Below are positions 25,301 through 37,183 of a stretch of 64,000 nucleotides of DNA, in pieces (the stretch's first letter is position 1; every line of letters begins with the position of its first letter). This stretch comes from Ciona savignyi (Eukaryota > Chordata > Ascidiacea > Phlebobranchia > Cionidae). The position numbers and the translations under genes were made by a program. The DNA lies in contig CH003409.1 in assembly GCA_000149265.1 (NCBI GenBank), positions 503,985-567,984 on the forward strand, given 5' to 3'. Under the pieces are notes generated by a model. The model saw only the letters and a program-made list of their open reading frames with translations, did no database searches and was not told the origin of the DNA.

Positions 25301-26561
25301 ATAGTGCACAAACAATTCCTAATCATATTATGTGTCCTTTGAGTTCTAGTTTTCGATATGACTGTTACTTGTACTGTAGATTACAAGTACTGGGTTAAAG
25401 ATAAACTAAATAAAAGTCGCTGTAGTGGTATAGGTCACCCAAATTTTTTCTTTACGGCTATTTTAGTTAATTTTATTCAAAAATCATAGAACACTTGGAA
25501 CAAATTGTAAGATCAATTAAAATCTCAAGTCGCTATCACAGCGGTTAGAGATCATATTCAATTTAAAATCTCATATTATTTGAAATGTGAATTTTATATT
25601 GATTTTTTTAATATATTTCCTGATAATTGTGTTGGCTGTGATGTTGTGGCACCATCATAACAATGATGTTGTTTTATACATTTATTTTTTATGTTTTTAA
25701 CTTATGTTTTAAATTCTTTTTTTTATGTTTTAAATTCTTTTTTTTTAGTTTCCATATGTTAATTAATATCAGTAAATGAATAAATAAATAAATTGAAAAT
25801 GGTCTGTGGTATTTTAAGAAAACATGTGTTTTTGTATAAAAATGTCTAAGTTAGAGATGTGGAATATAGAATCAATAAAATACCATTTAATCATGCAGAT
25901 TTCAAATTCTAATCTGTGCAGAATATTTGGATTTAAACGAACCTTTTAAGAACTAAAATAATAGCTTGAAAACTCTATTTCTATTTCATTGCATATCACC
26001 ACATATAAACATTTTGGAATACACAGGTCACATCTACTTTTTTATTTGTGCTTCTATGTTTTAGCCCACCGTCAGGTTACTAGAGGCTGGAGCTATTGCA
26101 GTGTGTTGTGTATAGTTCAAACATTCATTTAATTAAGTAGCACATTAACCTACTGGATTCAGGCAAGGTCCGCTAAAGGCCTTGCCCAAGGATACAACCA
26201 TCTAGCCAGCGGCTGGATTCAATCCCCAACCTTTCGGATGTCCATAGTCGTCCTTACGGATGGATATTGATATCATAGGTGATTTTGCTTCAGGTGTTCC
26301 AACCGGTGGTTTACATGCAGCCAGAAGGTTGTGGCATCGAATCAGTTAGATGATTTTGCCTTGAATATTTTGTGTAACCAGCTACATAACTATTACACAG
26401 GAAACTCGGGCGATGGCATCGACTACAGCCAGCAGAAGCGCGAGAACATTGGAGACCTGATCCAGGAAACATTGGAGGCGTTTGAGAGGCACGGCGGTGA
26501 AGACGCCTTCATCAATATCAAGTACATGGTCCCCACATACGAGTCATGTCTGCTCAACTAA
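22360..26561 (+). CDS. PACRG: Parkin co-regulated gene protein (PACRG)
   Basis: PACRG is a helical-repeat protein of the inner junction between A and B tubules of ciliary doublet microtubules, and is needed for motile cilia. Five exons: 22360-22431, 23190-23324, 23741-23912, 24292-24441, 26401-26561 (TAA). Phases agree at every junction; the spliced length is 690 nt, 229 aa. Recognisable stretches include [58 protein letters not shown] and [18 protein letters not shown]; the end [10 protein letters not shown] matches vertebrate PACRG. Human PACRG is 257-296 aa, so this one has a shorter N-terminus; the start [10 protein letters not shown] leads into the conserved [11 protein letters not shown]. 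Its divergent neighbour is the CAP-Gly coiled-coil gene, not parkin. Intron 4 holds a SINE-A copy, and the C-rich repeat at 23486-23725 lies just before exon 3. Complete and apparently functional. Confidence 0.97.
23486..23725. repeat. Degenerate C-rich tandem repeat in PACRG intron 2
   Basis: About eight imperfect units of roughly 30 bp follow the pattern ttaccccatgaacttgc / cctgtcttcttg. They run to within 20 bp of the exon 3 acceptor at 23740 and so provide its pyrimidine-rich tract. Confidence 0.8.
26060..26241 (-). repeat. SINE-A copy in PACRG intron 4
   Basis: Blocks 'gcccaccgtcaggttactag', 'gcagtgtgttgtgtatagtt', 'aggccttgcccaaggataca' and ccaacctttcggatg follow one another in family order, head to the right. 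The far tail is missing. The rest of the 1.96-kb intron shows no gene. Confidence 0.85.
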
Positions 26562-28120
26562 CTTCATTGCATTTGTGCTCGTTTTTAAGTGTTGTTATAA
26601 CTCTGTGATTACCGGCCTTTTTTTGCTTGTATTTTTATTTTTTTATATATAAAAAACTGTTACCAAAAATACCTTATTCACACCATATATATCTATCTAT
26701 GTTTGTATCGTATGTGTTCTAAATATAATTAATTCATATTTATCGAACTTAATTCTTCTAAATAAAACCGTTTTACAAGGTTTTGATAAAATATAATGTT
26801 AATAGTCGCGTCCAAAACTAGTTGTTTTTAAATCTAGGAGTTAAGTCGTTGATCTGAATACATTTTTTTGTGTAATTCATTGTTTTGTTTCTGTTTGATA
26901 AAAATAAATGTCTACAAGTGGACATAAGACAAAAAAACATGTTTATTCCGTATAAAGTATAAAAAATGCAATTGGCTTTATGAAATAGTCTTATAACCGT
27001 AGCTTACCCAGCTCCTTTGGTTGATGTAATGTTTATTTTAACTTATTAAGCATGTACGTTTAGGTAAGTTTTGTTCAGGCTTTGCTTTATTAGAAAAAGA
27101 TAAGAAGGATATTATAGGATATTCGTGTTTAACTCCGTGAATGGTAAAACTAAAGGGTCGTTGGGTAATCGTCAGATTACCTCGCGTCCACAGTCGGTTT
27201 ACCAAAGGTATTGCAGTGTGTTGTGTAACATCAAAACGGTTCTTTAATTTTGTAAAAGCCCATTCTTTTACTAGGTTGTTACATGTTTGCTGAGTTAAAA
27301 TCGGTAAAACGATAGCCGTTAAAGCTTTAATTGATTTTTGTGTATGTTTGTTACTTAAAAGGTAGGTCAGGTGGGCAACTCTTTAATTCGCGATCCAAGA
27401 TTATTGTTAACTTCGTTTCTTTATAATTTTCTTTTTTATTTCAAACTTGTTCACTTTCAGGTTATTTGTGTGGCCTTTAATTTTAACGCCCCACTAAAAA
27501 CTTGGCTGTAAAAAACTCACAAAACCTAGTCTCGGACTATAACCTATCGTGTTTTTTTTGTATTAGGGCGTTAGACTAATACAAAACGGCGGCAAAGTAC
27601 AGACATGGCAAAAACAGCAGGGAAAATATATGTAACCTATCGTGTTACCCGAACTTGTAAGTTTAAATTAATTGATCTCTATGCGCGGCCGGATCTGACG
27701 TGTTGTAGGCCCTCTTGGTTATACGGTGTATCAGTTGATGTATGAGGAAAATTTTGCAGAGTAACAATAGTGGTGATTTCCCAAGTGAGGTGGTTTTGAG
27801 TAACAATGGTGGTTATTCCTCAAGTGTGATAAAGTTGCATTGGAGGGATATGGAGAATAATTGTTTAAATGCCTCCTATTTTAAGAATAATTTAAATACA
27901 TTAATCATTTTTAACTTTATTCGAGCTGATGCTATTTTTATATTGGAATAATTACGTAACACAGTTAAACCGCGAATCTCAACTTAAACGGCAGAGCTGA
28001 AGAAATTTCATTTTTTTACACAGGACACATTATATCATACATATAAGGCACACAATATTGGTTATAAGCGATTAAACATCATGTACATATAAGTTGGTTT
28101 ATATATGTGTTTTAAAGTCT
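26562..28120. other. Convergent intergenic region PACRG / annexin
   Basis: The two genes converge here. It contains the PACRG polyadenylation signal (26761), a SINE-A copy in reverse (about 27110-27270, with 'ccgtgaatggtaaaactaaa' and 'gtattgcagtgtgttgtgta'), and an unremarkable 69-codon ORF at 27742-27951 made partly of a 45-bp duplication (gagtaacaatngtggt). No gene is supported. Confidence 0.6.
26761..26766 (+). terminator. Probable PACRG polyadenylation signal
   Basis: AATAAA lies 200 bp after the PACRG stop codon and is the first canonical hexamer in the 3' flank. It is followed by T-rich and GT-containing sequence. Confidence 0.55.
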
Positions 28121-28125
28121 TTATT
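28120..28125 (-). terminator. Possible annexin polyadenylation signal overlapping the stop codon
   Basis: On the minus strand the last codons read CGA GAA TAA AG, so AATAAA is formed by the end of the Glu codon, the stop and the next base. If used, the 3' UTR would be only about 15-30 nt. A later signal may be used instead. Confidence 0.35.
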
Positions 28126-31100
28126 CTCGGAGAATGGAGAGCAAGAGGCGTTTGTAATCCCCGGAGCATTCGGAGCTAATATCTTCATAAAGATCGTTCC
28201 CGAACATCTCTTCGTATTTGTCTTTAATATCGGCCAAGTCGATCTAAGGGTGAACAAATAACGGTTACGGTCAGAGTAGTGCTCCTCAACTAGTATGCTG
28301 CGACACACTATTGTGCTGCAAGACAACTTTAGATTGGCCGCGAGAAAATATTTTTAAGCACAGTTTTTAACGAATTAAAATAATTTTAGTTTTTGTAAAT
28401 TTAAATATTACTGCTATCATACTCTTATTACAGAATGCAATGTGTAGTCAAAATTTAGGTTTTTCTAAATGTGCCTCGCGTAAAAAAAAGTTGCGAAGCA
28501 CTGAATTGGACACTCAGGACAGTCAAGTTGGATATTTATGTTTTAACCCCGTGAATGAGAATACCTCACTGCCACCTTCGGGTTATCGAAGCTTTTACAA
28601 TGTTTTGTACACCGTCTAGATATTTTTTTAGTTTTAGGCTATGTCCGCTAAGCGTCTTGTCCAAGAAAACAACCGACTAACGACCGACTACTTTCGATCC
28701 AAACAAAATCGTAAAAGTTATGCATTAACATGGCCAAACTATTCAAACTAAGATAACGTATTAAATTTTGTATCCACTGCGACATTATCGGTAAACAGCT
28801 TATGTTTTGTCGTCTGTTTAGCTTATCACCCGGTTTGACGTTTCTCAATCACATTAATCATTATTAAGCTATTGATTGGTATGGATGTTCGTGTATTAAT
28901 AATTCGGACTGGTGCTACTCGGTGAATTTCCGCAGTAACTAGTTTAAGTCCGACAGCTTAATCTGGTGTTTTTAGCCTTAGGGTTATAGGGTTGGAACTG
29001 TTCGCTAGCTAGTCGGTTGTGTCCTGGGGCAAGGCACTAAATGTACTTTGCCTTAACCCAGGACAATTTTGGGTTCTACTAAATTGTGTCAATCATACTA
29101 AACAAACTGTATAATAGCCGGTAACACAACGGTGGGCGCGAGGTAATCTGACGATTGCCCGTGTGTTAACCCCCTTGTTTTTTTTCACTCACGGGAATAA
29201 ATATGAATACCCTGTCCTTTCCTAATTGCACTAACAGTTTGACGTATACCTTGTCGTAAACATTTTATGAACGTATTAAAACCCTTAACGAGATGTCCCT
29301 TGTAAATCACTTCAACATATTCAAATATATATAAGTAAAAGGTTTAATAATCGACAACTGTACATAAATCCGTTGCCGCTTATTTCTAATATATTACGGT
29401 GAGTGCAATGTTTTAAGTTAGTTGTGTTGAATTAGATTTTATTCTGGTTACCGATAATACAAGAATTTTATACAGAACCTTAAGAGCTCACAACAGGTTA
29501 TCTAAATTCTAGCCTTAAAAGTGTAACACCGATACCACCGGGCTAGTTTTGTATAATAAAAAAAATTAAAGAACGTATTGTATAATGTTATATTCGTCGC
29601 AGCTACGACCATGTCATGGCTATACCAAATAAGCGATTACTGTTTAATATATCATACTGCCTCCATTTTATGAGCGTAATAAGACCCTTAACGAGACGTC
29701 ACTCGAAAATCACATCACCATATTCAAATATAAGCACTACACATAACACACTGATATAACTTTGCCAACTGGTGAATGGGTACGAATTATCTAAAATTAA
29801 AACGATTATTTCAACAAACAAATTTCCTTACGTTTTATCGGCGGTAACCGCACATAAATTCTTTTATATGGAATTCTTTACCGGGATGAAAATTACACTT
29901 TTATTAAGATAACGCAATTAAACGAAAAATAATTTATAATGTATTATACGACGATATTCGTCGAAGCAACTGCAGTGTTGTAGTAAAATACATGGTCGAA
30001 TAACTGGAGATTGGAATTGGATATTTCTGGTTTTCTAGAAAGCAGGTGGGTCATATCGCTACCGAATAAGCGTTACTGTTTATTACATCACACTACCTCC
30101 ATTGACGGTGCGTGTTATCTTATATTGTAAACAGAGTCAAGATATTTCAACATCTGGTTATTTAAGTACATGACTGGCTTCTCAGGAAAAGTACTGGGAT
30201 AGTTTAAACATTTCGTTTATCAATCGATGTGTTTGTTTAAAGCGGCGTTGTGTGTTGACTTAAATAGTAACCGGCATATTTCCCGTATGTTCTAGTCACG
30301 CAAATGTAAATTATTAGCCTGGTTATCACAATCATTGCTGTTTCTATGGAAACGTTGACGTAATATCTACACCAAATATACGTAGAATCGATTTGCGTGG
30401 TATGAATGGACTTTCTTAAGCTCGTAAATAGATTACTAAATGGGATCTTATATAGTGTATAAAATATTCACGCAATGAATTAAAGCTAAAACATCCTGTA
30501 TAAGTTATCTAAGTATTGTCTATATGCAGCGACCGCAAACAGTAACTTTAACCCAAGTCTTGTCGGTAGGGTTGAAAATATACAATTTTCTTCATTTAAA
30601 TTATTTGAAATTGTTTATGATGAGAGTCTTTTAACAAAGAAATTAACTTAAAACGTTAAAAGGTTAAACTCACAACTCCTACAAACTTGGAATGTTTGTG
30701 TGGTCGATGGTTAACGCGATCGATTCTATATATATATATATATAGAAAGGATGTTACCTAAACCCAAGGTTAAACACAAAACTATAAATTACCTCATATA
30801 ACACACTGTAATTTAGCCGGTAAATGTGGAGATAGTCTGAACATTGGTATTTTAACGTCCGTTCCACACACTATACAAAAAACGGTATTAGAAAAGATCA
30901 TCATGGTTTCGAACCTTGGCCAAATAAGAAAATAAAAATATTATAAAAAAACAGTCGCAAAATGTTTACCTCCGATCGCCCGACAATGTGTCTCGTCAGT
31001 GCGTCTTCATCTGTTCCAATGCCTCTCATAGCATCGTGCAGTTTCTGGGCATAGTATGCGTGATGGTCCTTCGCCATTGCAACGATGGCTCTATACGCGG

Positions 31101-34100
31101 TTTGAAGATTTCCCGATGTCTCGGAGTCAATTGCATCTTCGATGGAGTTACCAGCAATCTACAATAAATAAAATTTTATTAAAACAAGGTTTGAACGGAT
31201 AGAGTAATGGGTTAGTACATCAAATTTTAGCAGAAAGTTTTAGGCATCAATACTGGTTACTAGCTAGTCTGTTACCCTTTGGCAAGACACTTAGCAGACA
31301 TAAACACAGTGGAATAATTGGTTGATGTTACATTGAAATCACTAGGTCTTTCGTTTACACTTGGGAGTTTTTAAATTATCCTTACCTCTTCATATTTGTT
31401 GAAAATCCATCTCAGTTGAAGGTAGCTTCTAGTTGCTAGGACCTTTGTAAACTCGTCCTCATCCGTCCCGAACCAACGGTTTTCTCCTGCCTGGCAACCA
31501 CAAAGACATGAATCAAATAAAGTCGACGGTCCAATACAAGAATGATATTAAACAACCTTCAAATTGTGTAGGTAAGCTTGTTTTATCGCCGTGAATGAGA
31601 AAACGTAAGATCACCTAGCGCCCACCATCGGGTTACCAGAGCAATTGCAATTAGTAGAACTCATTAATTCACTGGGTTCAGGCAATGTCCACTAAGTGTA
31701 AATAACCGTGTTTAACTCAGTGCATTAGAATGTGAATAACGGTACCATAGAGATAAAAGAACAAAAACTTTCGCATAATAACAGCATGGATTCCTACATC
31801 GAATATGGCTTGGGCGTCTGCTTCGGCTTGTCCTTCGTCTACATCAAAGAGCTCATCTCGTTCCCCAAGCGTCACCGCCATAAGGAGGTGTTTGAAATCA
31901 CCGGAAGTTTCATCACGAAGATCATCAGCCAGCCCACGATCGAACAGCTCATGGTAGACCAACTAAAAGACAAGTTTAAATTGTGATTTTTTGCTTCTTT
32001 ATACGTCAACAATAGAAGGAACTCACGCCTAACATGTCACAAAAGGTAAGCTGAAAATGGGAAAACGAGAGACGTTATAGTATGTATTGGAAAAATAATA
32101 TTAAATTAATTGAAGCAAACAAGCAATCTCGGGCTTTGTGGATGATTAGTGACCAGTAGGAAAAGACCGAATATGCATCAGTAAACTAACATGCCTTGGG
32201 GCTCAGGCACAGTTTATTATCGATACGACGGGAATCGATACCAACCGAATATTTTTACCAAAATCGTTTTCAATCTTTAAGCACCAGAATTGTACCATAT
32301 GAACAGATCCGTTATTTAGTGTGTTCGGACTGTAATCCGACCACAATAACCACTTGGCTACGTGAACAACCGAAATAAGTTTTGTGTTTGCCATCAAATG
32401 TTCACGTAGGTATCGGCGTACAGGTAATGAATAACTAACCCGAATCTGGTTTATCTTTTCATTTGATCTCGAGCAGAGAATCTCAATCAAAATTTCGTCG
32501 TTGGTTCCAGGACCGACCATCGCTTTACGGAGTTGTTTTGCATCGTAGACAACTGGTCTCTATGGAATATAAAGGAAAATGATCAAGCAAGAAAGCGACC
32601 GATTAGTTTTGTGATTTAATGCATCGCCTTTCAATCGAAGGGTTAAAGGTTTGAAACTGGTCGCATGCTAGTCGATTGTCTTTGGGCACTTAACGGATAT
32701 TGCCTTAACCGATTGGATTCATGGGTTCTAACAAATTAAAGGAAAATCTAAATCATACACAACAAACTGCAATAGCTCCGGTAATCTAAAGGTGGGCGCC
32801 AGGTAAACTGACAATTGCTCGTGTGATAACGACTAACATTTTGCATGGGGCTAAACATGAATATCCTATTCTATCTTAAGATTTTTAGATATTTTTTCCC
32901 GTACGTCCATAATCTGCATGATTGTGCTTTCGAAATCTCCTCTCAATTCCGACTGCAACTTCTCGACCAAATTGTCGCCGAACATATCTTCGTACTGCTG
33001 TTTCAGTATTTGACGCTGATTGGTTGATCTGGGGTGGTAACATAATAATTGCAAATTGTACAAATTTAGTTCTAGATTTTGGATTTTTTTTTAATTTCGG
33101 CTTCTTTGATATCCAATTATGTATTGTTACGTTTCCATTCACCAAAATAAGAAAGATAAGACCCGGTAGCGTAATGGGTAAGAGCTGAATAAGTAAGCGT
33201 TGAAAGGATGGGTTGTAGGTTCTAAACTGGTCGCTAGAATTATATACGTTTTTGTTAAAAAATATAAAAATCGGTTAAAAAATCAAAAAAAAAATCACGA
33301 ATATCAGATGCATTAGCTTTAGACAGTTATGTTTGCGATATAAGCAACGCAAAACAAAACTTTATAACGACATATAAACGCGTAATAATAAAAAGAAGGG
33401 AAATTGGAAATATGGAAGAGAGAAACTGCGTACTAAAAGCAGAAAAAGTAATTATACCCATGCCAATAACACTAACTTAACTCCAAAACTAGACATAACT
33501 TAAAACTAACCCCAATTCCTTAATCTTTATATAAGTGTGTATGGTATAATATGATATTCATGTTTATCCCCGTGTATGGGAAAACGCAAAGGGCGTTAAC
33601 ATACGGAAACAATGGTCAGATTATCTCGCGCCCACCATCGGGTAAACGGAGGTGGTGCAGTGCATTTTGTATGATTGAGACATTACTTTAATTTAGTAAA
33701 ACCTATTAATCAGCTGGGTTCGGAGCAACTATAATAAGTGCCTCACCCAAGGACACAGCCGACTAGCTAGTGACCAGTTCCGATCCTACAACCCTTCAGT
33801 TAAGAAGCAACGCACTAATCCACCTGACCAATCGGTCGTGTGTAGTTTCTTATTTCCCTATTTCCCTTTATTTTAGTTTTCCCCAATGTAAACCGATATT
33901 TGATTCACCCACCGACGAGTCATTATACGGATAATTGGTCGCTCGTTTGTTCCAAGACCGTCCATCGCCTCGTGAAGTCGATTGCAATCCTGTTCTGGGT
34001 CGAAGTCATCGGTTGGCGTAACTGTAGGCTGCAAGATCCGAACTCGTTACTTATGGTTTGCGCAGACGCATTACGAATACCGCAAACCGTATTAAGCATA

Positions 34101-34490
34101 CCGGATAACGTTGCGTACAGCTTAAAAACAGTAAAAAATAACAAAGTAATATAACAGTATAAAAAGAATGAAGGTTCTACTAATTTGATGTTTTCGCAAA
34201 AAAATATAAGTTATTTGGACATGGAATTCTCATATATGACAAACCTATATGCGAGCTACTTAAGCCTAAAATCACAAATACAATAGTACAATGTACTACA
34301 AAATAATAAGAATGGTTTACACTGGTAGGGGCGGGTCTGCTTTAGCGCCAGGACTAGGAATGTCGGACCGATACTCCACAAAAAAGAAAGCCTCACACAA
34401 ATTCAAAGTTATATCGTCAAAAATGTATACTCGCTATCAGTCTACATTACTTAATAGTGTCATACTCACGTTAGATTGAAGGTTTCCCAT
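28121..34490 (-). CDS. Annexin A13-like protein, complete, 8 exons
   Basis: Annexins bind acidic phospholipids in a Ca2+-dependent way. Exons, 5' to 3': 34470-34490, 33913-34028, 32905-33028, 32440-32559, 31798-31962, 31386-31490, 30970-31158, 28121-28243 (TAA). All phases agree; 963 nt, 320 aa. Four repeats are visible: EAMDGLGTNERPIIRIMTRR, KAMVGPGTNDEILIEILCSR, GENRWFGTDEDEFTKVLATR and DAMRGIGTDEDALTRHIVGR. The acidic cap motifs that complete type II Ca2+ sites are ELRGDFE, ETSGDFK, ETSGNLQ and ECSGDYK. The first exon encodes only MGNLQSN; Met-Gly-Asn is the N-myristoylation start typical of annexin A13, and length (316 aa in human A13) and the AGENRW/ATRSY segment of repeat 3 also fit A13. 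Oddities: one extra residue (Phe) in the repeat 3 loop, and RGD where repeat 1 usually has SGD or SGN. Introns are full of SINEs. Confidence 0.95.
28530..28700 (-). repeat. SINE-A fragment
   Basis: Weak family blocks are present: 'tatttatgttttaaccccgt' with gaatgag, 'ccaccttcgggttatcgaag', and 'gtccgctaagcgtcttgtcc' followed by acaaccgacta. It lies in the last annexin intron. Confidence 0.6.
28960..29215 (+). repeat. SINE-A copy
   Basis: From 'gttcgctagctagtcggttg' through 'ggggcaaggcactaaatgta' and 'aacggtgggcgcgaggtaat' to 'cacgggaataaatatgaata'. Nearly full length but with a worn tRNA-like head. It lies in the last annexin intron. Confidence 0.85.
29261..30108. repeat. Diverged segmental duplication in the last annexin intron
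   Basis: The block 29261-29335 (cattttatgaacgta, then acccttaacgagatgtc and 'catattcaaatata') recurs at 29664-29734. The block 29583-29663 (ttatattcgtcgcagc, aataagcgattactgttta) recurs, with an insertion, in 29938-30100. The intron 28244-30969 therefore contains a partly duplicated unit of about 400 bp. No coding potential is seen. Confidence 0.7.
32596..32877 (+). repeat. Near full-length SINE-A
   Basis: Complete order of blocks: 'cgaccgattagttttgtgat', 'tttcaatcgaagggttaaag', gtttgaaactggtcgc, ctttgggcacttaacgg, 'aaaggtgggcgccaggtaaa' and aacatgaatatcctattc. Its tail ends about 27 bp from the donor side of annexin exon 32905-33028. Confidence 0.9.
33388..33884. repeat. Palindromic MITE interrupted by a SINE-A
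   Basis: The left part (33388-33540) carries 'agaagggaaattggaaatat', gagagaaactgc and 'gacataacttaaaactaacc'. The right part (33838-33884) carries gtgtgtagtttcttattt and 'ccctttattttagttttccc'. Joined, they resemble the uninterrupted copy at 62800-62998. The split is filled by the SINE-A at 33542-33837. It lies in the second annexin intron. Confidence 0.8.
33542..33837 (-). repeat. Full-length SINE-A (296 bp) with target-site duplication
   Basis: It is flanked by the direct repeat GTGTGTA at 33535-33541 and 33838-33844. Reading from the head: cgaccgattgg, a degraded A-box region, 'ttaactgaagggttgtagga', the tcggaactggtcactagc B-box region, the ccttgggtgaggcac core, and the ccccgtgtatggg tail. 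This copy defines the family's ends. The decayed head suggests an old insertion. Confidence 0.85.
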
Positions 34491-35362
34491 TTCGATAGTT
34501 CTTTTGCGCGGAGCTGGTCGTTAAGTACAAAATACGATCGTCCTGTTTATCTCAGTAGAAATGAAACCCGAGTGATTACGTTACCTTCAAGCCGACGCCC
34601 CTTCAATACACTTTATTTAAGTTTCGTTTGCCTTTACGTCATAGCTTAATAATTAAAAGACGGCGGGGCAAGCAGACTAATCAAACAAAGGTGTTATTGA
34701 TCTACATATTTTTCTGCGAATATTGATTGAATGAAAGCGGAACTATCGAATGTATGTACCGGTGTGACCTGCTTAGCACGCATAAGTGTTATTTTACCTA
34801 TATAGGCCTACTTTCTCCTATACTATGAACATGATATCGGAGTGATGTAAAACTCGTTTTAGTGGCGTTATCTGTCATACAAACCATAATTTACATCGAG
34901 TTGCCTAGACTCTACCACCCGTAAAATAATTGCATATACTACACATATAAGAAATCAGAACGAAAAAAATTGTTTCCTGAAAATTCTTCTCGATTTGGTG
35001 TAAGAGTAGCTAGCACAAGAGAGAAAAGTATTGTTTTTTATTAAAATACAAGAACCAAAAAAACGATGTTCGGCCCAAAAAATTATCAACGATGTGTTAT
35101 CAAAAATATGTAACATTTAGGATGCCAAGAGAATAGGATGTCATTTTGATAGCTTTATGGCCCCGGTTCTATTCATATACATGGCATTTTACAAAAGTTT
35201 CTTCGATCCGTATAATTTAACTAATAAAAAATGAATAAATATTAAAATTATTTCAAACCCTAAAAGCTCCGGCAACCCGGCGGTGGACATAAGATAATGT
35301 GACCAATGTGATAACGCTGTCGTTTTCTTACACACGGAAAAAAACATAAGCATCCTTCCGGA

Positions 35363-35530
35363 GCAGTCGTGTGGCCGAGTGGTTAAGGTGACCTATTTAT
35401 GTACAGAATGTGTGGCCGAATGGTTAGCACCACCGATACATAATTACTGTATACGAAATTGTATTTAAAATGGTATTAGTGACGAGCGCCGAACACGATT
35501 TCGAAACTTGCTCCTGTAGAAAAAAAAGCT
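35363..35530 (+). repeat. SINE-B, truncated head followed by a full copy
   Basis: A head fragment 'cgtgtggccgagtggttaag' at 35367-35400 is followed at 35410 by a second copy: 'tgtggccgaatggttagcac', caccgatacataat and, after a body, a worn 'acgatttcgaaacttgctcc' plus an A-run at about 35520. Confidence 0.8.
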
Positions 35531-36649
35531 GCTTTTATCAATAAATTAACCAGGAAAAATGCAAAAACAGCGGTATAAGAAAATATACTTAAAAACAACC
35601 ACACAATATTACATTGTACTTGGTGCGATATAAGCGTGGCTATATAGAGTGTTCAGTAGTTACCGGACCTGGATTTTCCGGCTACTTTTTTGTTTTGGTT
35701 TACATCCTTGTTTTGCGTGGTTCAGTAACCGTAGCCTGTAATCCCGTGCACATTGTAATCTCTCTGGAATTTCTGCTATGTGCCAGAGATTAATCAGACG
35801 TTTGGCTACGACGGTTGGAGAGAAACCATTACTCGGTTGGGTTTATGGTTAGGACACTATTATCAAAACAATTCAAACATCTCAATCATATACAACACTC
35901 TACATTAGCTCCGAGATAACCTGACAGTGAGCGCAGGGTAAACAAAAGATTTCTTGTGATGACACTCCTTGAATTTTCCCATTTACGGCGATAAATTTAA
36001 ATATTCTAATTATATACACACTCAATGTATTGATGTGTAGGTATTTGTACGGTTAATCATCTTAATTTCAAAATGCAAGTCATCACATAATTGGAATCAA
36101 TAACGTATTTCGTTTGGTCATTAATGCAAATGGTTTATTTAAAGAGTGGTATATCGGAATATAAATCGGGTTAGATAGAGGAAAGGATACAATGTAATAG
36201 AAGGATGCGGTATTTATGTTTATCCCCATGAAGTGGAAAACGCAGGGTCTTTATATTAAAGTTAATTGTCAGAATAGATCCCTATTACGTTTATATTTAT
36301 ACACCTATTGTAGTTGATACATTGTCGTTTATACACCTAATCACCTCTATTCAAAATGCAAGTCATTACATAATTGGATGTATTAACATATTTTCTGTGA
36401 GCATTTATGTAAATAGTTTATTTTAAGAGTTCTATGTCAGAATATATATGGATTGGAGGATAGCAGAGGGCAAAATAAGACAGGATTGATTAGGATAGGT
36501 TAGTCACGCTTATGCGAGTAAAAAAATAAAATAAAAATGTATTATCACATCGGAATTAGTCAGATTATCTCGCTCTCACCGTCGAGTTACCGAAGATATT
36601 ACGGTATGCTGAAAATGGAGACTTAATATAATTTTAATATGTTTTGTTG

Positions 36650-36755
36650 TTTTTACCGAGCTCAGATTCGAACCCATAATGGTTTCGTCACTAAGATCGT
36701 TTTTTTTATAAATTCTGTATATTTATCGGTTGCGTTAACCATTCGACCAGACGAC
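36650..36755 (-). repeat. SINE-B copy, reversed
   Basis: 'accgagctcagattcgaacc', then cataatggtttcg, tttatcggttgcgttaacc and attcgaccagacgacc mark a complete reversed copy. Confidence 0.85.
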
Positions 36756-36899
36756 CGAACACGTTGATAAAGTTTTTATGAGGCCCACCCAACACTCCCA
36801 AGATATTGTCGTTTGTATTATGGCGTTTTTAAAGTATCTCAATTTTATTCATTTGTTCTGCTCAGAAATGTAACTAGGGAAATCCTATTTTGATAGTAG

Positions 36900-37183
36900 T
36901 CGTATGTAGTACATCGCCTTCGACAGTAGTTCGTCGCCTTTAAGTCGAAGGTTTGCAGATTGTGTTCTTGGTCACTGAGCAGACGTTGCCTGAACGAAGT
37001 GAATTAATGGATTCTACCAAATTAAAGAAACGTGTAAATCATATACTGCAATAGCTTCAGTAACCCAACGGTGGGACGGAGGTAATCTTACCATAAGTCG
37101 TGTAAGAACACTGACGATTGCCCGTGTGCTAACGCCATTCTGCCATTCACGGGGATAAACATAAATATCAAGCCTCTCCCATG
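36900..37183 (+). repeat. SINE-A copy
   Basis: 'cgcctttaagtcgaaggttt', tgtgttcttggtcac, 'gcaatagcttcagtaaccca', gattgcccgtgtgctaac and 'attcacggggataaacataa' occur in family order. A short internal duplication of the 'gtgtaagaacactgacgatt' region is visible. Confidence 0.85.

Noticed and set aside
27742..27951. 69-codon ORF with Ser/Asn-rich repeat
   Set aside because: Built on a short duplication in the intergenic region and without splice or family support.
32845..33188. Plus-strand ORFs over the annexin exon
   Set aside because: Shadows of the minus-strand exon 32905-33028 and flanking SINE.
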